64,000 nucleotides of DNA. Source: Burhinus oedicnemus (lineage: Eukaryota > Chordata > Aves > Charadriiformes > Burhinidae). The DNA is taken from positions 434,001 through 498,000 of the forward strand of contig VFFE01007914.1 in assembly GCA_008921705.1 (NCBI GenBank). Direction: 5' to 3'. This document shows, in pieces, positions 12,401-25,275 of the stretch (position 1 is the stretch's first letter; every line of letters begins with the position of its first letter). The position numbers and the translations under genes were made by a program. The notes below the pieces were generated by a model that worked only from the letters and a program-made list of their open reading frames with translations, was not told the origin of the DNA and did not search any database.

Positions 12401-13077
12401 ACAGGAAACAGTTTTGATATGGGTATGGTGGACGGCCATGACATGGCCTGTGGTGGAAGCAGAAATCCTTTAAGTTCTCTCTTCTGTCACAATCCACACA
12501 ATCCTTCCAGCCCACAGTCAAGGTGACAGTGGACAAAACGTTTCGAATCTTACCTGTATGCCTTGTCAGCTCCTTTGTGGTGGTGAGAATTTGGGGCAGA
12601 CTGGTCAGGAAGATAGCGTTTTAAAAAGCTGATGTGTCTAAAAAGCTCAAACTGAGTTTGTCAATGGATGTCTTGGCCCTCTGAATCCCAAGATGGTATT
12701 CTGAATTCCTGTTTACATAATGTAATCCTTTCTCTGCTGAATTACCTTTGGGTTTGGACTTTTTACGGGCACATGCAGAGCTTACAGTCTAAAACGATTT
12801 TGTTGGTTAATATGCTTGTTAGATAGGTATGTTTGCTAATACCTGAGACTAATGTGTTACTAGACCAATCATTAGCATGCAGGTGCTTGATGAGTCTCTG
12901 CTGCCCAGACATCTTTCAGGTAGGGGAGGAGTGTCAGCCTTCAAAAAAGGCTCTTGCTGAGTTCTGCCTTTCAGCTATGTACTTTTTTTTCTCATCATTT
13001 TATATTGTTTTACATTGTTATTTTTCTCTTTATTCCCTGAGCTGTTAAGTAGTATTGTCTCAAAATTTTCTCCTTTG
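9483..13077. other. AT-rich unique noncoding stretch
   Basis: No repeat or gene recognised. Open frames are all under 70 codons and show no conserved motif. Confidence 0.55.
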
Positions 13078-13131
13078 CCTCTCCTCTCCTCTCCTCTCCT
13101 CTCCTCTCCTCTCCTCTCCTCTCCTCTCCTC
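13078..13131. repeat. (CTCCT)n microsatellite, about 10-11 units
   Basis: Ten perfect CTCCT units plus flanking partial copies. The array is purely pyrimidine on this strand. Apparent open frames across it on both strands are artefacts of the repeat. Confidence 0.97.
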
Positions 13132-13306
13132 ATGAACATCTTCAGTGTAGGAACTCTCCGACAGCTCAGCAACAATTTTTACAGTAAATCTGAGCCAAGG
13201 TCATATAGCTGTGTTTCACAGAGCTGGACTGCAGATAGCTGGACCCCTGGGCTGTGGGTTATAACAGGTGAACATTTATAACTGTGGGCATGTAAGAGCT
13301 GATTAT

Positions 13307-13330
13307 GGAGGAGGGAGGGAGGGAGGGAGG
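13307..13330. repeat. (GGGA)n short microsatellite
   Basis: About six GGGA/GGAG units in a purine-only run, some 180 bases downstream of the CTCCT array. Confidence 0.9.
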
Positions 13331-13744
13331 TATGCTCAAACACACTTCACTCATCTTTTAGTCACTATGCTGGTATCTCCCTGAATCGTTGGAGAGCATC
13401 AGTCCCCCAGAGGAGTACTGAATTTTTCAAGAGCAAGGTAATGTAATGCTTACTCGTATCTAAAGACATCCAGTTCAACATTGGGATTTTCAAAAGAGAC
13501 CAGACAGAAATTAGAGACCTAATTAACTTCTTTTCTATACCTAGTTCCTTTAACTTCCTTTTGAAATTCCATTCAGGTTTTTCAGCTATGGCAAATTAAA
13601 ATAAATAAATGAAACAATCAAAAAAATCCCAAGAACACAAAGCTGGAGAAAGTCTTTGAAATTCTTTAATATATTTTCTTACCTTTCAGAAAATTCATTC
13701 ATTAATAACCTCTATCTTCAAAACTGTTATTTGAGGGGTTTTTA

Positions 13745-14065
13745 TCTTATCTTTTCCTATTGGAAGGCTCTGTTCCAGAATCTGACTGCTCTAAGAGTTG
13801 GGACGTTTCTTTTAATTTCCAGCTAAATTTATTTCCAGCTGTTCACATTCATTTGTTCCTGTGACAACGCTGGCGTTTCACTTAAATGGTTCTTTTCTCT
13901 CCTGATGTTTACCCTGCTGATGTATTTATAGGCTAGCTTCTATTTCTTCTCAGCCTTTGTTTCACTAGGCTAAACAAACAGGTTTTCTAATCTCCTGTTA
14001 AATAGGCAGCCTAACCTTCATATCATCCCAATATTGCTTCTCTACCTAAAGTTTTTAACTTCATA
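13745..14065 (-). mobile_element. Old CR1-type LINE fragment (ORF2 C-terminus)
   Basis: The minus-strand sequence matches the C-terminal ORF2 region of the older CR1 type common in turtles and crocodiles rather than the younger bird CR1 found elsewhere here. Landmarks on the plus strand are TTCCAGAATCTGACTGCTCT, then AAATTTATTTCCAGCTG, then CATTTGTTCCTGTG, then CTGATGTATTTATAG, then CTAGGCTAAACAAACAGG. In translation the minus strand shows RAVRFWNRAF (family form VR.WN.LP) and, in another frame, a VTGTN..EQLEINLAGN-like block. Stops and frameshifts show it is dead. No 3' tail can be made out. Confidence 0.75.
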
Positions 14066-16194
14066 GGAAAGCAAAGCCTAAATCTAGAGACAACTTTCAG
14101 AGAGCTGAAATTTAATTAATCTCTAAGTTTTTTGGAAGTAGTGCAATAAAAAGTAAAAAAATAGTTATAATAACAAGTAATATTTCAGATGAGTAGTATG
14201 ATATAGAAGAAAATATGCTGGTCCCATGTAGAAATTAATGTTAAGACTGAACAATGCTTCATCAGCTTTTTGCTTCTTTCAACTATTTTTTTTTTTAAAC
14301 GCAGACACAATAGCTTAGGGGTACAAGATAATTTCTGATGGTAGTGTTCAAGGTGACTTTGGAATGCTGACCTCTGCCTTTTAAAGTGGTGGTCAGTTTA
14401 GCATCTATCTGTATAGCAACTACTACTAAAAAAGGTTAACATATCTCAACAGTTATCAGGGTTGTCTCTCAGCCTGCATGTGGGAGAAGAGTAGTTAATT
14501 TGGTGGCTGTGTGAGGGCGGATGTGTGTACGGGCAAGAGTGAAAGTGTGAGGAAGTAAACTGTGTAGGAGGTAACTAGCATCTCCGGCACTTTTGCTGAC
14601 AAGCACTAATTTCTTTCAAGAGAAGCAATATAGAAAGTTTTAAACAAAACTGGGCATGGGAAAAAAAATTTCTGAAAGCACATTCTGTGTAGCCAAGACT
14701 CAGGTTCTGTCAGTTCAAATGCATTTTGCTGCATCTACTTTTAAGAGTATAGTTTCTGCAGGTCAATAAAATGAAAAGCGAATTTGTTTTTCATTTTCTA
14801 TTTCTGTCTAAACATTGTTGTGTGCTCAGAGGACAGAACAATCTTTATGGCCCAGAGATGCCTTGCTACAAGTGTGGGAAATTGCTTTGAGTTTTCTCAA
14901 TAGGAGAAGCAAGCTGATTCCCAGGATCTAGGGCAGAACAAAGACCCTGATTGTATTTGTAGACAGAGGTGCATGTAGCCACAGGATTTCACTGGGTATA
15001 ATATCTTACTTTGTCTTGTGAGACCTCCATCATATTCTCTCAGCCCTGTCATATGATCACCAGACAGTTGAATGGGATAAGCATGCCATTTTGCTTTTGG
15101 GGTTGACCAATTACTTGTTCTCCAAAGAGGAGCGCAGATAGACAGCTGATACATGAGTGGAGCCTCAGCCACACAATAAACAGAACATATCCTTGGTGAA
15201 GGGAACAGAGGCTCTTGTTAAATGAAGAAGGCCAGTGGTGAATGGTGAGGCTCAGAAGAAAAAAATCTAAACGAACTGCCATGTTTGCCTCTGCAGTGTT
15301 TTCTGCAGCCTCCATTGTATCCTTCTCTCTCTGTAGCCAAGTGACCTCTAAACCTTGCAAACAGCACACAGGGCTTTTTTTCTTCCTTTTCTGTGTTGAC
15401 TATTATCCTTTCATCTTGAAAGGTCATTGGGTATGAAGAAATATACCACTTAGCTTTGAGTGTTCTCCCTGTTGGAAGTGATTTGCCTGTTTGTTTTATA
15501 AATGGGAGTCTGTCCACAAACAAATTGAAAATTAGTTAATCGCTTTTTCCAGTCGACATACAGTAGGTGTTGTGCCATAAGAAGAACAGGTTAATCCTAA
15601 AGCAGATTGAAATACTTCATCAGCCACACGCAGGGCTCAGTGGTCTGGTGCGGTGACGAGGCAGTTGGAGGTTCAGCACAAGCAGTTCCTGCAGGACTGG
15701 GAAGAATAAACCATCTAGAGAAACTCTGATATTTAAAGGTTAGAAATACTTACTATAATGAGTTGGAGGGGGATTTTTTGCCTGAAAGATCATGTGCAGA
15801 TTGTATACATATTTCAAGTATCATGCTAGTAAATCTAGACAAGCTTGAAAAAAGTCATTACTTTTATCACTCATACAGGAATAGACATGACTGGGGAATC
15901 TGAAGTATTGCTTGTCATGTTCCAGTCATGAAGTGGAATCCTTTTCAAACATTTTTTTAGCAATTTACAAAAGGTGTTCTACTTTATTTACATGCAGGTG
16001 GTAAAGGCACAATAAAACTGTACAAAAAAGTTCACTTTCTCATCAGCCCACATTTGTTGCATCCAAGAATTTTTAAATGAAACCCTGGATTTCATGAAAT
16101 TTGCAGGGAGTGGTGGGGGGGTTTCCTGACAATCCTTTGCAGGATAAACGTGTTCCCATGTTTAATTCACTTGTCATTTCAGTGAATTCAATGA
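14066..16194. other. Unique noncoding stretch
   Basis: No repeat or gene recognised. Overlapping open frames on the minus strand near 14.9-15.5 kb (91-106 codons) resemble no known family and overlap one another in different frames, as expected by chance. The composition is somewhat less AT-rich near 15.6-15.7 kb. Confidence 0.5.
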
Positions 16195-16345
16195 GAAGAA
16201 AAAGAAAAAAAGAAAAAGAAAAAAAGAAAAAGAAAAAAAGAAAAAGAAAAAAAGAAAAAGAAAAAGAAAAAGAAAAAGAAAAAGAAAAAGAAAAAGAAAA
16301 AGAAAAAGAAAAAGAAAAAGAAAAAGAAAAAGAAAAAAGAGAAAA
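16195..16345. repeat. (AAAAAG)n microsatellite with higher-order 14-mer block
   Basis: A purine-only array of about 150 bases. The left part is built from a 14-base compound unit, one hexamer AAAAAG plus one octamer AAAAAAAG, repeated about four times. The right part is about 14 perfect hexamers. Open frames across it (lysine/glutamate-rich on one strand, serine/phenylalanine-rich on the other) are artefacts. Confidence 0.97.
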
Positions 16346-19300
16346 GCTACATTGATGGTCAGATTTTAGACTAGTAAAAGCATGCACTTCAGTAAGCGGT
16401 CTTTGATTGCTGAGATTAGGCCTGTATCTGAAAGAGGAGGTGTAGACCAAAACTAAAAACTTATCCTCTTTTGGTGTGAATCAGAATAGTCATCTTATTA
16501 CTTTTCTTGTGTTGATTACACAAACGTATTTATTATCAGTTCATCTTATTTATTTCATCTGAAATGGAAATGGAGCAAAAGAAGACCCTCAGTAAAATTG
16601 TAATGGACAGCTGGAAGTTATGAAAAGGCAGAAGAGGACTGAGAAGGAAGCAGCTGTGAAAAAGAAGACATCAATACACTGATTCTGGAGATTAACACCC
16701 AATTTGACTGGAGAGGTGTGTACGTTGGTAGCGGCTGAAGCAGAAGTTATCTTCATCGCCCATCTATCAAACAGCTTTATCAAAGTAATTAGACAAACAA
16801 ACAAATGCACATTGCTAGGAAATCCTAACAATTGACACTATTTATCGGGCATTAATGGTTTTTTTCCAGAACCTTGTCACCACCACAGGTATTAGTTGCC
16901 AGAGTTTTCTGCAGCCAGGGATAAAGAGTGCATGTCTAAGGCAGGCAAAAGGATCCCTCAACTTTGGAAGTGATGCCTGCCATTTGGAGGAAGAGATGAC
17001 TTGATGAAAGGATATGAGTCACGCTCAAGCTGGCTCTCTCTGTGATCTCTATGTTTTATGGCTAAGTATAGTTTTTCAGTCTCCTGAGATGTCAGGCTTA
17101 GCACCTTTCAAAGCTCTAGCATCATTATGTGTTTCAAAGAACTGGAACCTATACATTGTGTGCGAGTTTGCTGTGAAGCAATTAATCCTTGGTTTGATGA
17201 CAAGCACTTAGGTGATTTTGAAGAAATATTGATGTTCCAGCTTGCCATGCTGCACATTTCAGGAAGCTAAAAAATACCGTTTACTGGAAAGCTACCGTGT
17301 TTATTAATCTGTGTTTCATACTGCAGCTCAGAGATCATGAAAGAAAGAGTCATTGGCACTGCCTGTGCTCTTTAGTTATTACTCTGCTTTTCAGGGCACT
17401 GGAAATTAACAATATCTAAGTGTAGGTATAACATCCTTGACTATTATACAGGATAAAAATAGTCTCTTAAAATGGAGAAGAGTGTCTTTTGTGTTCCTAT
17501 TTTTAGGTTATGTTGTCCAGAGAGTAAAAGATTTCGGGTCAACTGAAGCATTCATTTGACGCAAGGCTGCTGAGCAAAATGATGTATTTCACCGTAGAAA
17601 AAGTTATCCTCTAGAATACAGACAAATGTGCAGTTTGCTGTGGCAGCCTGTTGATAGCCAAGAAAAGTAATGCTGTCTTCATGGAGGAAGAAAATTTCCC
17701 TATAATTAACTTTTTTTTAAAATAAAAAAGAATAATAACAGCTGAGTTGAACTCCTGCTACTATTTGTTTTGAGAAAGGTTTATCTGTGATTTCCATAAC
17801 TGTTTTTCAAATAGCTAAATTTTATAACATTTTTTTCTGTTTTTCTTTCCTTGAAATAATAGTCATAATTAATACTGTTTAGTAGTAACCAGGCTACTAC
17901 ATATGAGGAAGTAGAAACACAAAGTGGCAGGTGTGGCCCCAAGTAACCACCTGCCTAAGTAGACAGAAAAATATGGAACCAAGGAATTACAATTGTTCCA
18001 GTTTCACCAGAGAAGAACTGAGTCACGGATGATAATGTTCATCAATTTGCACAGACTATTCAAGGCTATGTTATGGTGGAAGGAAGACATTGAAGAAAGA
18101 CATAAACATGGTTCTCCAAGGGCTGTTCATTAATGTGAGTTGCCCAGGATCACAGAAGCAGGAAGTGGTAGTTACCTTTCAAATAACACTGTAACATAAA
18201 GAAGGCCAAGGGATTTCCAGCAGTATATAAACTCTCTTATTGGGGAAATATGATTTGTTGAAGCTGAGACCGTAACTAAGAAAAGGTCATTTCTGACAAA
18301 TGTATTTTACATAAAGAAAAAATGACTTTTTACAGTTATTGAAGTGCCCATTTGACATTTTTCAAAAGGTAATATTTCATTTTTTGTTGTATTGTTTGGA
18401 CAATTTTGTTTGGAATTAAGCTGATTTACAGAAAAATGCTTTAAAGATTGAAATTCAAATAAATAAAACATATCCTAGCTATTGGAATGGAACTCCATTT
18501 CAACCATAAACTGAATAAGATTTAGCTTCAGATTTTCTAAAGTTTTAGGCTCCTTTTGGATAGGAACAAACACTGAGGGATTTATTCACCAGTTTAGATT
18601 AGACATAAATTAGATATAAATAGGTATAAAAAATCCACCAGATCTCAAATCTGCTGTGTGACTGGTTAAATCAGTTAACAAAAAAATTTGTTTGCTTAAA
18701 AATCACTGTATCTCAACTAAGCTTTTTATTCTGCTTCCAATAATTCCTACTATTTTTTTTTTCTTTTTAGTTGTCATTAATAGAAATCCTGCATAGGTTC
18801 TGTCAGGCATCAAAATGGAGGAACTAAAATATAATGACAGGTTCTTCCTTAAAAGTATATTTAGTGCATGCGGAAGCAGAAAGAACCATCCCAAAAGATT
18901 TTTTTTTTCATAAAATTTCTGACTCAGATGGCAGGCTCAATCATTTGTCATATTATGAAGCTGCAGTCTTATTTCTGGACACAAATTCACATTTTAACTA
19001 AACTCACATAACCACCATTGAAGTCACGGGTAGTGATTTGATTTTAACATTTTCACTGCGCTGGGGGAGTGTGGAGAGAGGGAAAGTAGCAATTACATTC
19101 CAGCCCTCTTGGCTTAAAAGGCACGTGGGTTTGACTTCAATGAAAGTGTATAGTCAGGAGAATGTCACTTACTGTTAAAGAGTCCTTCTAGACATGTCAG
19201 GATTAAGAGAGATTTCAGTAGTCATCTACTGGAAAAGAAAATTGTATCTGAACAAATGCAATAGGGGGATTGGCAGAACAATCCTCTTGGCATCCTTAGA

Positions 19301-22101
19301 CAATCAGAGTGCCTCCTGATTACTGTGCAAGACAGATTGAGAAATGAACAATTGTAGATTTTTTATAACCATCACAGTAAAGAATATAATTTTTCTGTGG
19401 AAAAATTTGATTTTGAGAAAAAGGCATTTTCCATCAGAAAACCATTCTAATGGCAATTTCCTGTCACAGGTCTACCTCTAGGTTATACTAGGTGAGACGT
19501 TTCTAACAAGGACTGGAGACCACTAGTGTCACTGTCCAGAAATGACTCAGAACCAACACGTCTGAGGTTGCTCTGCTAGGTCCAGTGCCTCACTAGCACA
19601 GCTGTTGACGTCAGGTCCTGTACAACAGAACAACTGCATGGCTGTCCTGAGGATCACTGCAAGATGTATTTCCCACCCAATATATAATACCGGTGTGGTC
19701 AGGAAAGAGGCAAATTCTACTACAATGTGTTAGAAGAGCTAGAAAATTAAGGTAAATGATGCAAAGCTGGAAAAGCTGTGCAAAGTTATGACTCCACAAG
19801 AACATGCATATGTAGATCATCGATGGATATATTTAGTCTGAATATCAGAGGCTTTCAGAGGCCTGAGGTTTTGGTACAATCTTCCTGCAGGACCTTCCAG
19901 AAATTTAATGATGTCTAAGATCAAGTACTGCAGATTTATGAATATAGTTCTCTATCATAGTAAGGGAACAAGCACTGGATCTGGAATTTCCTGGCAGCCC
20001 TGAGGTGCATGTTTTCAGTGGAAGTGTTAGAGTTAGAAGCCAAATGGGTGGGAACCCAACTATACGTAAGGCCAAGAAATATTTTAGGGTGCTCATGTGA
20101 TGGTGTTTGCCTGAATATACTACATTTTGGCCACGAAAATATAAGGAAGAATAAAGTTAGTGGACAAAGCAAGAAAAATAACTAGCTTGTTTAATGAAAG
20201 ATAGATTCACCACTCCTCAGGTGTAGACAAAGCAGAGGTCAATTGGACCCATAAAGGTCCATGCACACTAAGGAAGATATGATTAACATTTGCTTGCTTT
20301 GAACCCAAAGAAAAGCAAACTTAAAATAGTACGACTGGAAAAATGTCCAAGCATTTTGTAACATGGTAACATGACTAATAACATTTGGTAAGACAGCTAA
20401 GCTTAAATATTAAAATAATAGCCATAGCCCCCAAGGGGCCAACACAGGTCTCTAGTATAATTGCACAAGTAGGGAGGAGGAAAACATGCGCAAGCAGTAA
20501 AATCTACCAGAGGAGAGCTAAGGATGTAAAACAGGCAGGAAGGATGTCCACTAAAACCAGAATTCTGCAGAACTAAGCCAGCCTGAGTCCTGATCCCCAA
20601 AATAAGGTGTCAAGAGCAGATGAGATCACCTCTTTTCTTTTGGGGAAAGGAACAGAGGAGCATGAGATGCCAGCAATAAAAGAAGAAAGACAGGGAAGAA
20701 AGAAGAGAGCCCACCCTGCACCTTCCACATTTTCCCTCTGGAATAGCCTTTACTGACCTTGACCTTGGTGATGGACCACAACCCGCAGTGCCAACTAAAA
20801 CCACATCAGTTCCTGAATACTGCATACTTGTAGCTGGTTTAGGTTAAGCTTGTTAAGGACTCACTGTTTGGCACATGTAGTGATAACGATTGTTAGTGAT
20901 TGAGAAGTAGTCATTGACAACACAATGTGCATTGTTAACAAGTATCAATCCGTTAAAAAGTTGTCTTGAAATTGGAAACTGGTCTGATATGTCAGTCTTT
21001 TAAACACTCCCATCACAGTAAAATCCAATTCCTTAACCAATACATATAGATTTCCTTACAGTTAGTTGCAACACAAGTAAAAAGCTATTTTTGCTTTTAA
21101 TATTTGTGGCAAATTGAATTGGCAAAGGTTAAGCATGCTTAAGTCATCAGTCCCAATTTTGGTGGTCTTTCCTGCCTGTTTTATCTTCCTGATAATTTTG
21201 TTTCTAAAGTTTTCTGAAACATTCAAATCTGTGTTCATGAAAGATGGATAGTTGTAGTTGTGTTATAAAATAATTATTTCCTTGGGAAAAAGCCACTCAT
21301 CAAAGCTACTCGAAACCTTTTTTATGAACCTGATTCTCGGTTCATGTACTTCTCGAAGTCTGTTAAATTCAGAGAGCTATGTAATCTGTATTTCTGACCC
21401 TACAAGCCTAAAAATTCATTTTAGTATGGAGCAGCTAACGTTTTCTATCTAAGAGAAGTCATTAACCAAAGCTAGTGCGTCAGATTGATATTTCAGGATG
21501 CATTTTGGGTTGCAGGACTGTTTCTCAATAAAAATGGCAAGGAAAGGACTTGTACAGAATTTATAAACAGGAACAATACAGGCAGATGGTTCCTGAAATA
21601 TTTAGTGTGTTATATATTTGTAAACAAATTATGTAAATTAAAAAGAAAATCTACAAATTGGTCTTCTAGACATCTGCTGAAAACTGAATTTATTAAACTT
21701 ACCAGAAAATAAGAAAATACACAACAGTATTCTCAGTTCTCACTCTTCTTTTTCTCTTAATTCTCATATGCCAGGAAATCGATGAGGCCACAGTTAAACT
21801 AAGCTGCATGTGGTATAAGATTCCAATACTAAAATATGAGCAAGCCATGTCAATAATAGTATTTTACATTTATTTTATAGCATCACCAAAAGGCTATGAT
21901 CAAGGTCAGAATTCATTGTGCCAGGTTACACGCACATGAAAAATTATGATTTCTCCTCCTCTGCAGCCACTTAAAGAAATGGTAGCCTATACAAAAGAAA
22001 TTAGATGTAAAAGGTGGAATAAAACATCAGCGAATAATATTCAGAAGTTTTTTGTTGTTTACTTTTGGGAGGGTGTTTTAGACAGGCAGTATGGGAAGAG
22101 G
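16346..22101. other. AT-rich unique noncoding stretch
   Basis: No mobile element, RNA gene or coding exon recognised. Open frames are all under about 80 codons. The GC content is a little higher around 20.6-20.8 kb but has no recognisable content. Confidence 0.55.
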
Positions 22102-22128
22102 AGAATCATAGAATCATAGAATGGTTTA
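22102..22128 (-). repeat. CR1 3' tail remnant
   Basis: Two adjacent AGAATCAT-type octamers followed by AGAATGGTTTA are the reverse complement of the CR1 3' terminus. No CR1 body follows, so this is an extremely 5'-truncated or eroded copy. Confidence 0.6.
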
Positions 22129-22424
22129 CAACAGCGTATCAGGGAGGGAATAGAGGGATGAATTTTGGAGAGTTAAAGGAAGGTAGTTATCACCATGAGT
22201 CTCTGGAAAGTGTAACAGATAAACCTTTGGGGGTTATGGGAAAGAAAAAAAGCAGAATGACTAAAGAAAGAACTAGAACAGAGAAATTAGAAAACTAGCT
22301 GTTCAGTAAATTTTATTCTCATTGTCAAATGTGCAACCTTAGGATTTATGTAGTGCACGCTTATTCTGAAGACAGGATGATTAATTTTCTCATGGGCTTC
22401 TCTATGATGCCCAAATAGTAATAT

Positions 22425-22605
22425 CAGAGTGCTTCACAAAAAGTATTTAATCTTCATAACGCACTAGTGATATGAAGAGATGGTGTAATTCCCTATTTTA
22501 TAGGTACTAGACAGAGACAAAGAGGTCAAGTACACTCATGGATTTTTAGAGTCCAAGTTGAGGGCATAGAATCTGATTTTCCAGCATGCACTACAGAGCA
22601 TTTTA
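22425..22605 (-). mobile_element. MIR/CORE-SINE-like relic
   Basis: On the plus strand the order of words is that of a reverse-oriented MIR family SINE: GAGTGCTTCACAAA, then TTTAATCTTCATAAC, then CCCTATTTTATAGGTACTAGA, then CAGAGACAAAGAGGTCAAGT. The family form is GCGCTTTACA, TTAATCCTCACAAC, CCCATTTTACAGATGAGG, CACAGAGAGGTTAAGT. The rest is degraded. Such elements are amniote-age and inactive in birds. Confidence 0.6.
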
Positions 22606-25100
22606 AAGGTTCAAAGCACTTTTGTGTGAGACCTATGAAAGTTGAACACTTGGGCAGACCAGACCCCATGATCTCAGGTCAAGCCCAGAATATGATGACT
22701 GCACAGTCAATGACTACTCATGAGAGGTCACTTAAATTCATGCAGGAATTCTTTATCAAAGATAAGAATAATTTTGCAGGATGATATTCAGTCCCTCTAA
22801 CCATAGAGTCATCTCTTTTGTTCCCTTTCTGCAACGAATCCTCCATCCCAACCTCATCTTCCTCAGCAAATAAAAGAAGCCATATGCAAAACGAGCTTCC
22901 TCTTAAACAATCTGATCTATCTTGCATGATGAACAAGCTTTGCATCCTGTGCAAAGTATCTTAAACATACATAAACTTCCTCTATTACACATAACTAACC
23001 TGCCATGAATCCTCTCTAATTCAAGAAGCACAAAACCATGGAATAGGTTTACTTGGGTTAAGTGGAAACAGTATAAATGAAATATTTCAATGTAATTATT
23101 TATATCGCTTTGATTGGTATAAAATACTCGATGTTAATTCCTGAGTTATATAATACCTAATATAATGCACCTACCACTGCTTAATATGATTTTGATGGTT
23201 CATTTTCACAATAGTTCTACCACAATTAACCAGATATTTTAGATATTTCACACTACTGCAGTGAAACTGTTTTATCTTTTATCCTCCAAATGGCTTCCAT
23301 GTTTCCAAATCATCATTTTTGGAGATTGTCTTCAGTAAAAACGTGTGTCTTTTTGCCCAGGTTGGAAGAAAACAGGTCTGAATATTTTAAAATTTCCTGC
23401 AGAATAAATCCTCTGGATTCCTCTGAACCAAAACCATGCTTTGTTGAACAGGCCCCACCTTGTCAGAGAGATACTCCTCGCTACCAGTTTATTGTATTTT
23501 GTACTTTTTCCTCCTTACCTACTTGACAGTTTGGTTATATGTCTACCTTTTTTGATTTGTCTCATTACTGACATACCAGAAACATCTTACAACTCAAGTG
23601 GTGCTTTCTAGAGTCTCTGCTCTCTGGTTTTTCATTACTAGCGTGTTGTGCCTCTTCACTGTCAGATTAGCTCACTGGAATACCTATTCAGGTCCCAACT
23701 ATTTGAAGGGCCATCCATACAATAATTGTTCAGATGGATAATTCCAAGAAAAATTGTAATAATTATATGCAATTTATTGACTCATATATCCCCCTCTGCC
23801 TTCCATCAGCTATTTGTGCTGGGTGAAAGTATCTAGCACGTAATTATGACTGGTAGTACTCAATAAACGTAGATTGACTCAAAAAATTAGATGTTTTCCT
23901 TTCCTGTTTTCCCAGGCATTGGAGATTGACATCTTAAAGATCCATTTTTAAAATTCTAGAAGGAAATATGGAAACTTAGAGGTAGTTCTACAACATGTGT
24001 AAATGTGGCACAGATTAAGCTTTTAAGATTAACTCAATTCTTGGTATCTGATCTGCTGTATATTAAGTATGACTCACGCATTGTTTAGGAATGGACTCCC
24101 CACTTTATCATCAATGACAATAGTAATCTGAAATATTACTGTTTGGGAACTACAAGCAATTGCTGATTTTCTGAAAGCAATTACCTGAGAAGTTTCTTTT
24201 AGCAGTTGAACTATTAGGGGCACCTGGAAGGTGATGACTCAGAGATCTCTGTGTAGGATCTTCCAAGTGGCTTTCTTGATGTAATATTTCATATTTTATT
24301 TGACAAGAACCCTGTCAAAAATATTGCTATGATTTATCTTTGTTTTTACTGAAATTGAGAAAAGTGTTCATAAACAGGTTTTGAGTTCTTAACAAATTAC
24401 TTCAACTAATAGATTCAGCCAGTCAGCCACTTCTCTTCACCAAACACCGTTATCAAACAAGAATTTTCCCACATATAGGTAAGAGCAAAGCCCTGATCTC
24501 TCAAAGCAAGGTGGGATGAAGGGGTCTTACCTGTATGTTAGGAAATCTAGGTTATTTTGGAACATGGAATTTCAGAACCCTCACTTTCAGCAGGGTCTTT
24601 TGCTTGTCTATCATGCCATACTGTGAAAGCTTATATTTTATTGAATACCCTACAACACCAAGTTGTTGTCATGCATCTTCTCATTTGACAGTGGGGAAGG
24701 GCACGTTTCTTCAGATCTATGTAGTACTGAGCTTCCTTATTTGTGCTATTAATGCCATAGGAAATCACGTCTGTTGCCAGAGCCTATAATATCATACATC
24801 ACTGCATGATGAAGACAAGCATTTTCTTAATGCGATAGCATTGTTTGGTACAACAATTCTGTGGCACAAAAAGTCCATCTACGTGAGGAACTTGCTAGTG
24901 TGGGGTTCAATAGACTGAAGTCCTGAAACTACTGAAAACAGTTTTCACAATTATCATGTGTGGTAAAAAATATAAATCTCAGAGTGGTCTTCAACATGGG
25001 AAAAAATTTCATAAGCCTGACTGTAACTGAAAAATTACAGGGGATGAGCTGCATTTGTCAGTACAGTCAAAAGTAAGATTGCAAAACAACTGAAACAATA
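22606..25100. other. AT-rich unique noncoding stretch
   Basis: No repeat or gene recognised. Short open frames only. Confidence 0.5.
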
Positions 25101-25275
25101 CATTGCCTGGTGGAAAGAGCCTTGAGCTGGTTTTCAGGCAGGTCAGGTTCTTTTACTGGCTCTGACATTACCTACTCTTTACCTTGGATAACTTGTGCTC
25201 CATCTGTTAAAAAAAAAAAAAGTTCTTTTAGGTCCACTAATGGAAAATAATACCTATGAGTGAGATATCTGCCTA
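25101..25275 (+). mobile_element. MIR/CORE-SINE-like relic
   Basis: The words follow the forward MIR order: GGTGGAAAGAGCCTTGAGCTG, CAGGTCAGGTTC, TGGCTCTGACATTACC, CCTTGGATAACTTG, CTCCATCTGTTAA, and then ATGGAAAATAATACCTA. The family form is GTGGAAAGAGCACTGG, GACCTGGGTTC, CGGCTCTGCCACTAAC, CCTTGGGCAAGT, CCTCATCTGTAAAATGG, GATAATACC. A poly-A expansion of 13 bases (25209-25221) sits where the TGTAAAATGG block belongs. Confidence 0.62.

Noticed and set aside
12975..13281. Arg/Gly/Glu- and Ser/Pro/Leu-repeat open frames
   Set aside because: They are translations of the CTCCT array on the two strands.
13483..13540. Second copy of the GGGATTTTCAAAAG-type motif
   Set aside because: Only the first dozen bases match; the downstream block is absent.
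14897..15523. Cluster of overlapping 90-106-codon minus-strand frames
   Set aside because: Three frames overlap in different phases, none resembles a family, and they lack splice or start context.
16073..16450. 125-codon serine/phenylalanine-rich frame and its lysine/glutamate-rich opposite-strand partner
   Set aside because: Both are translations of the AAAAAG microsatellite and its flanks.
21895..21945. Resemblance of the ATTCATTGTGCCAGG segment to a reptile SINE/LINE 3' motif
   Set aside because: Only about 25 bases can be matched by eye, too little to separate from chance.
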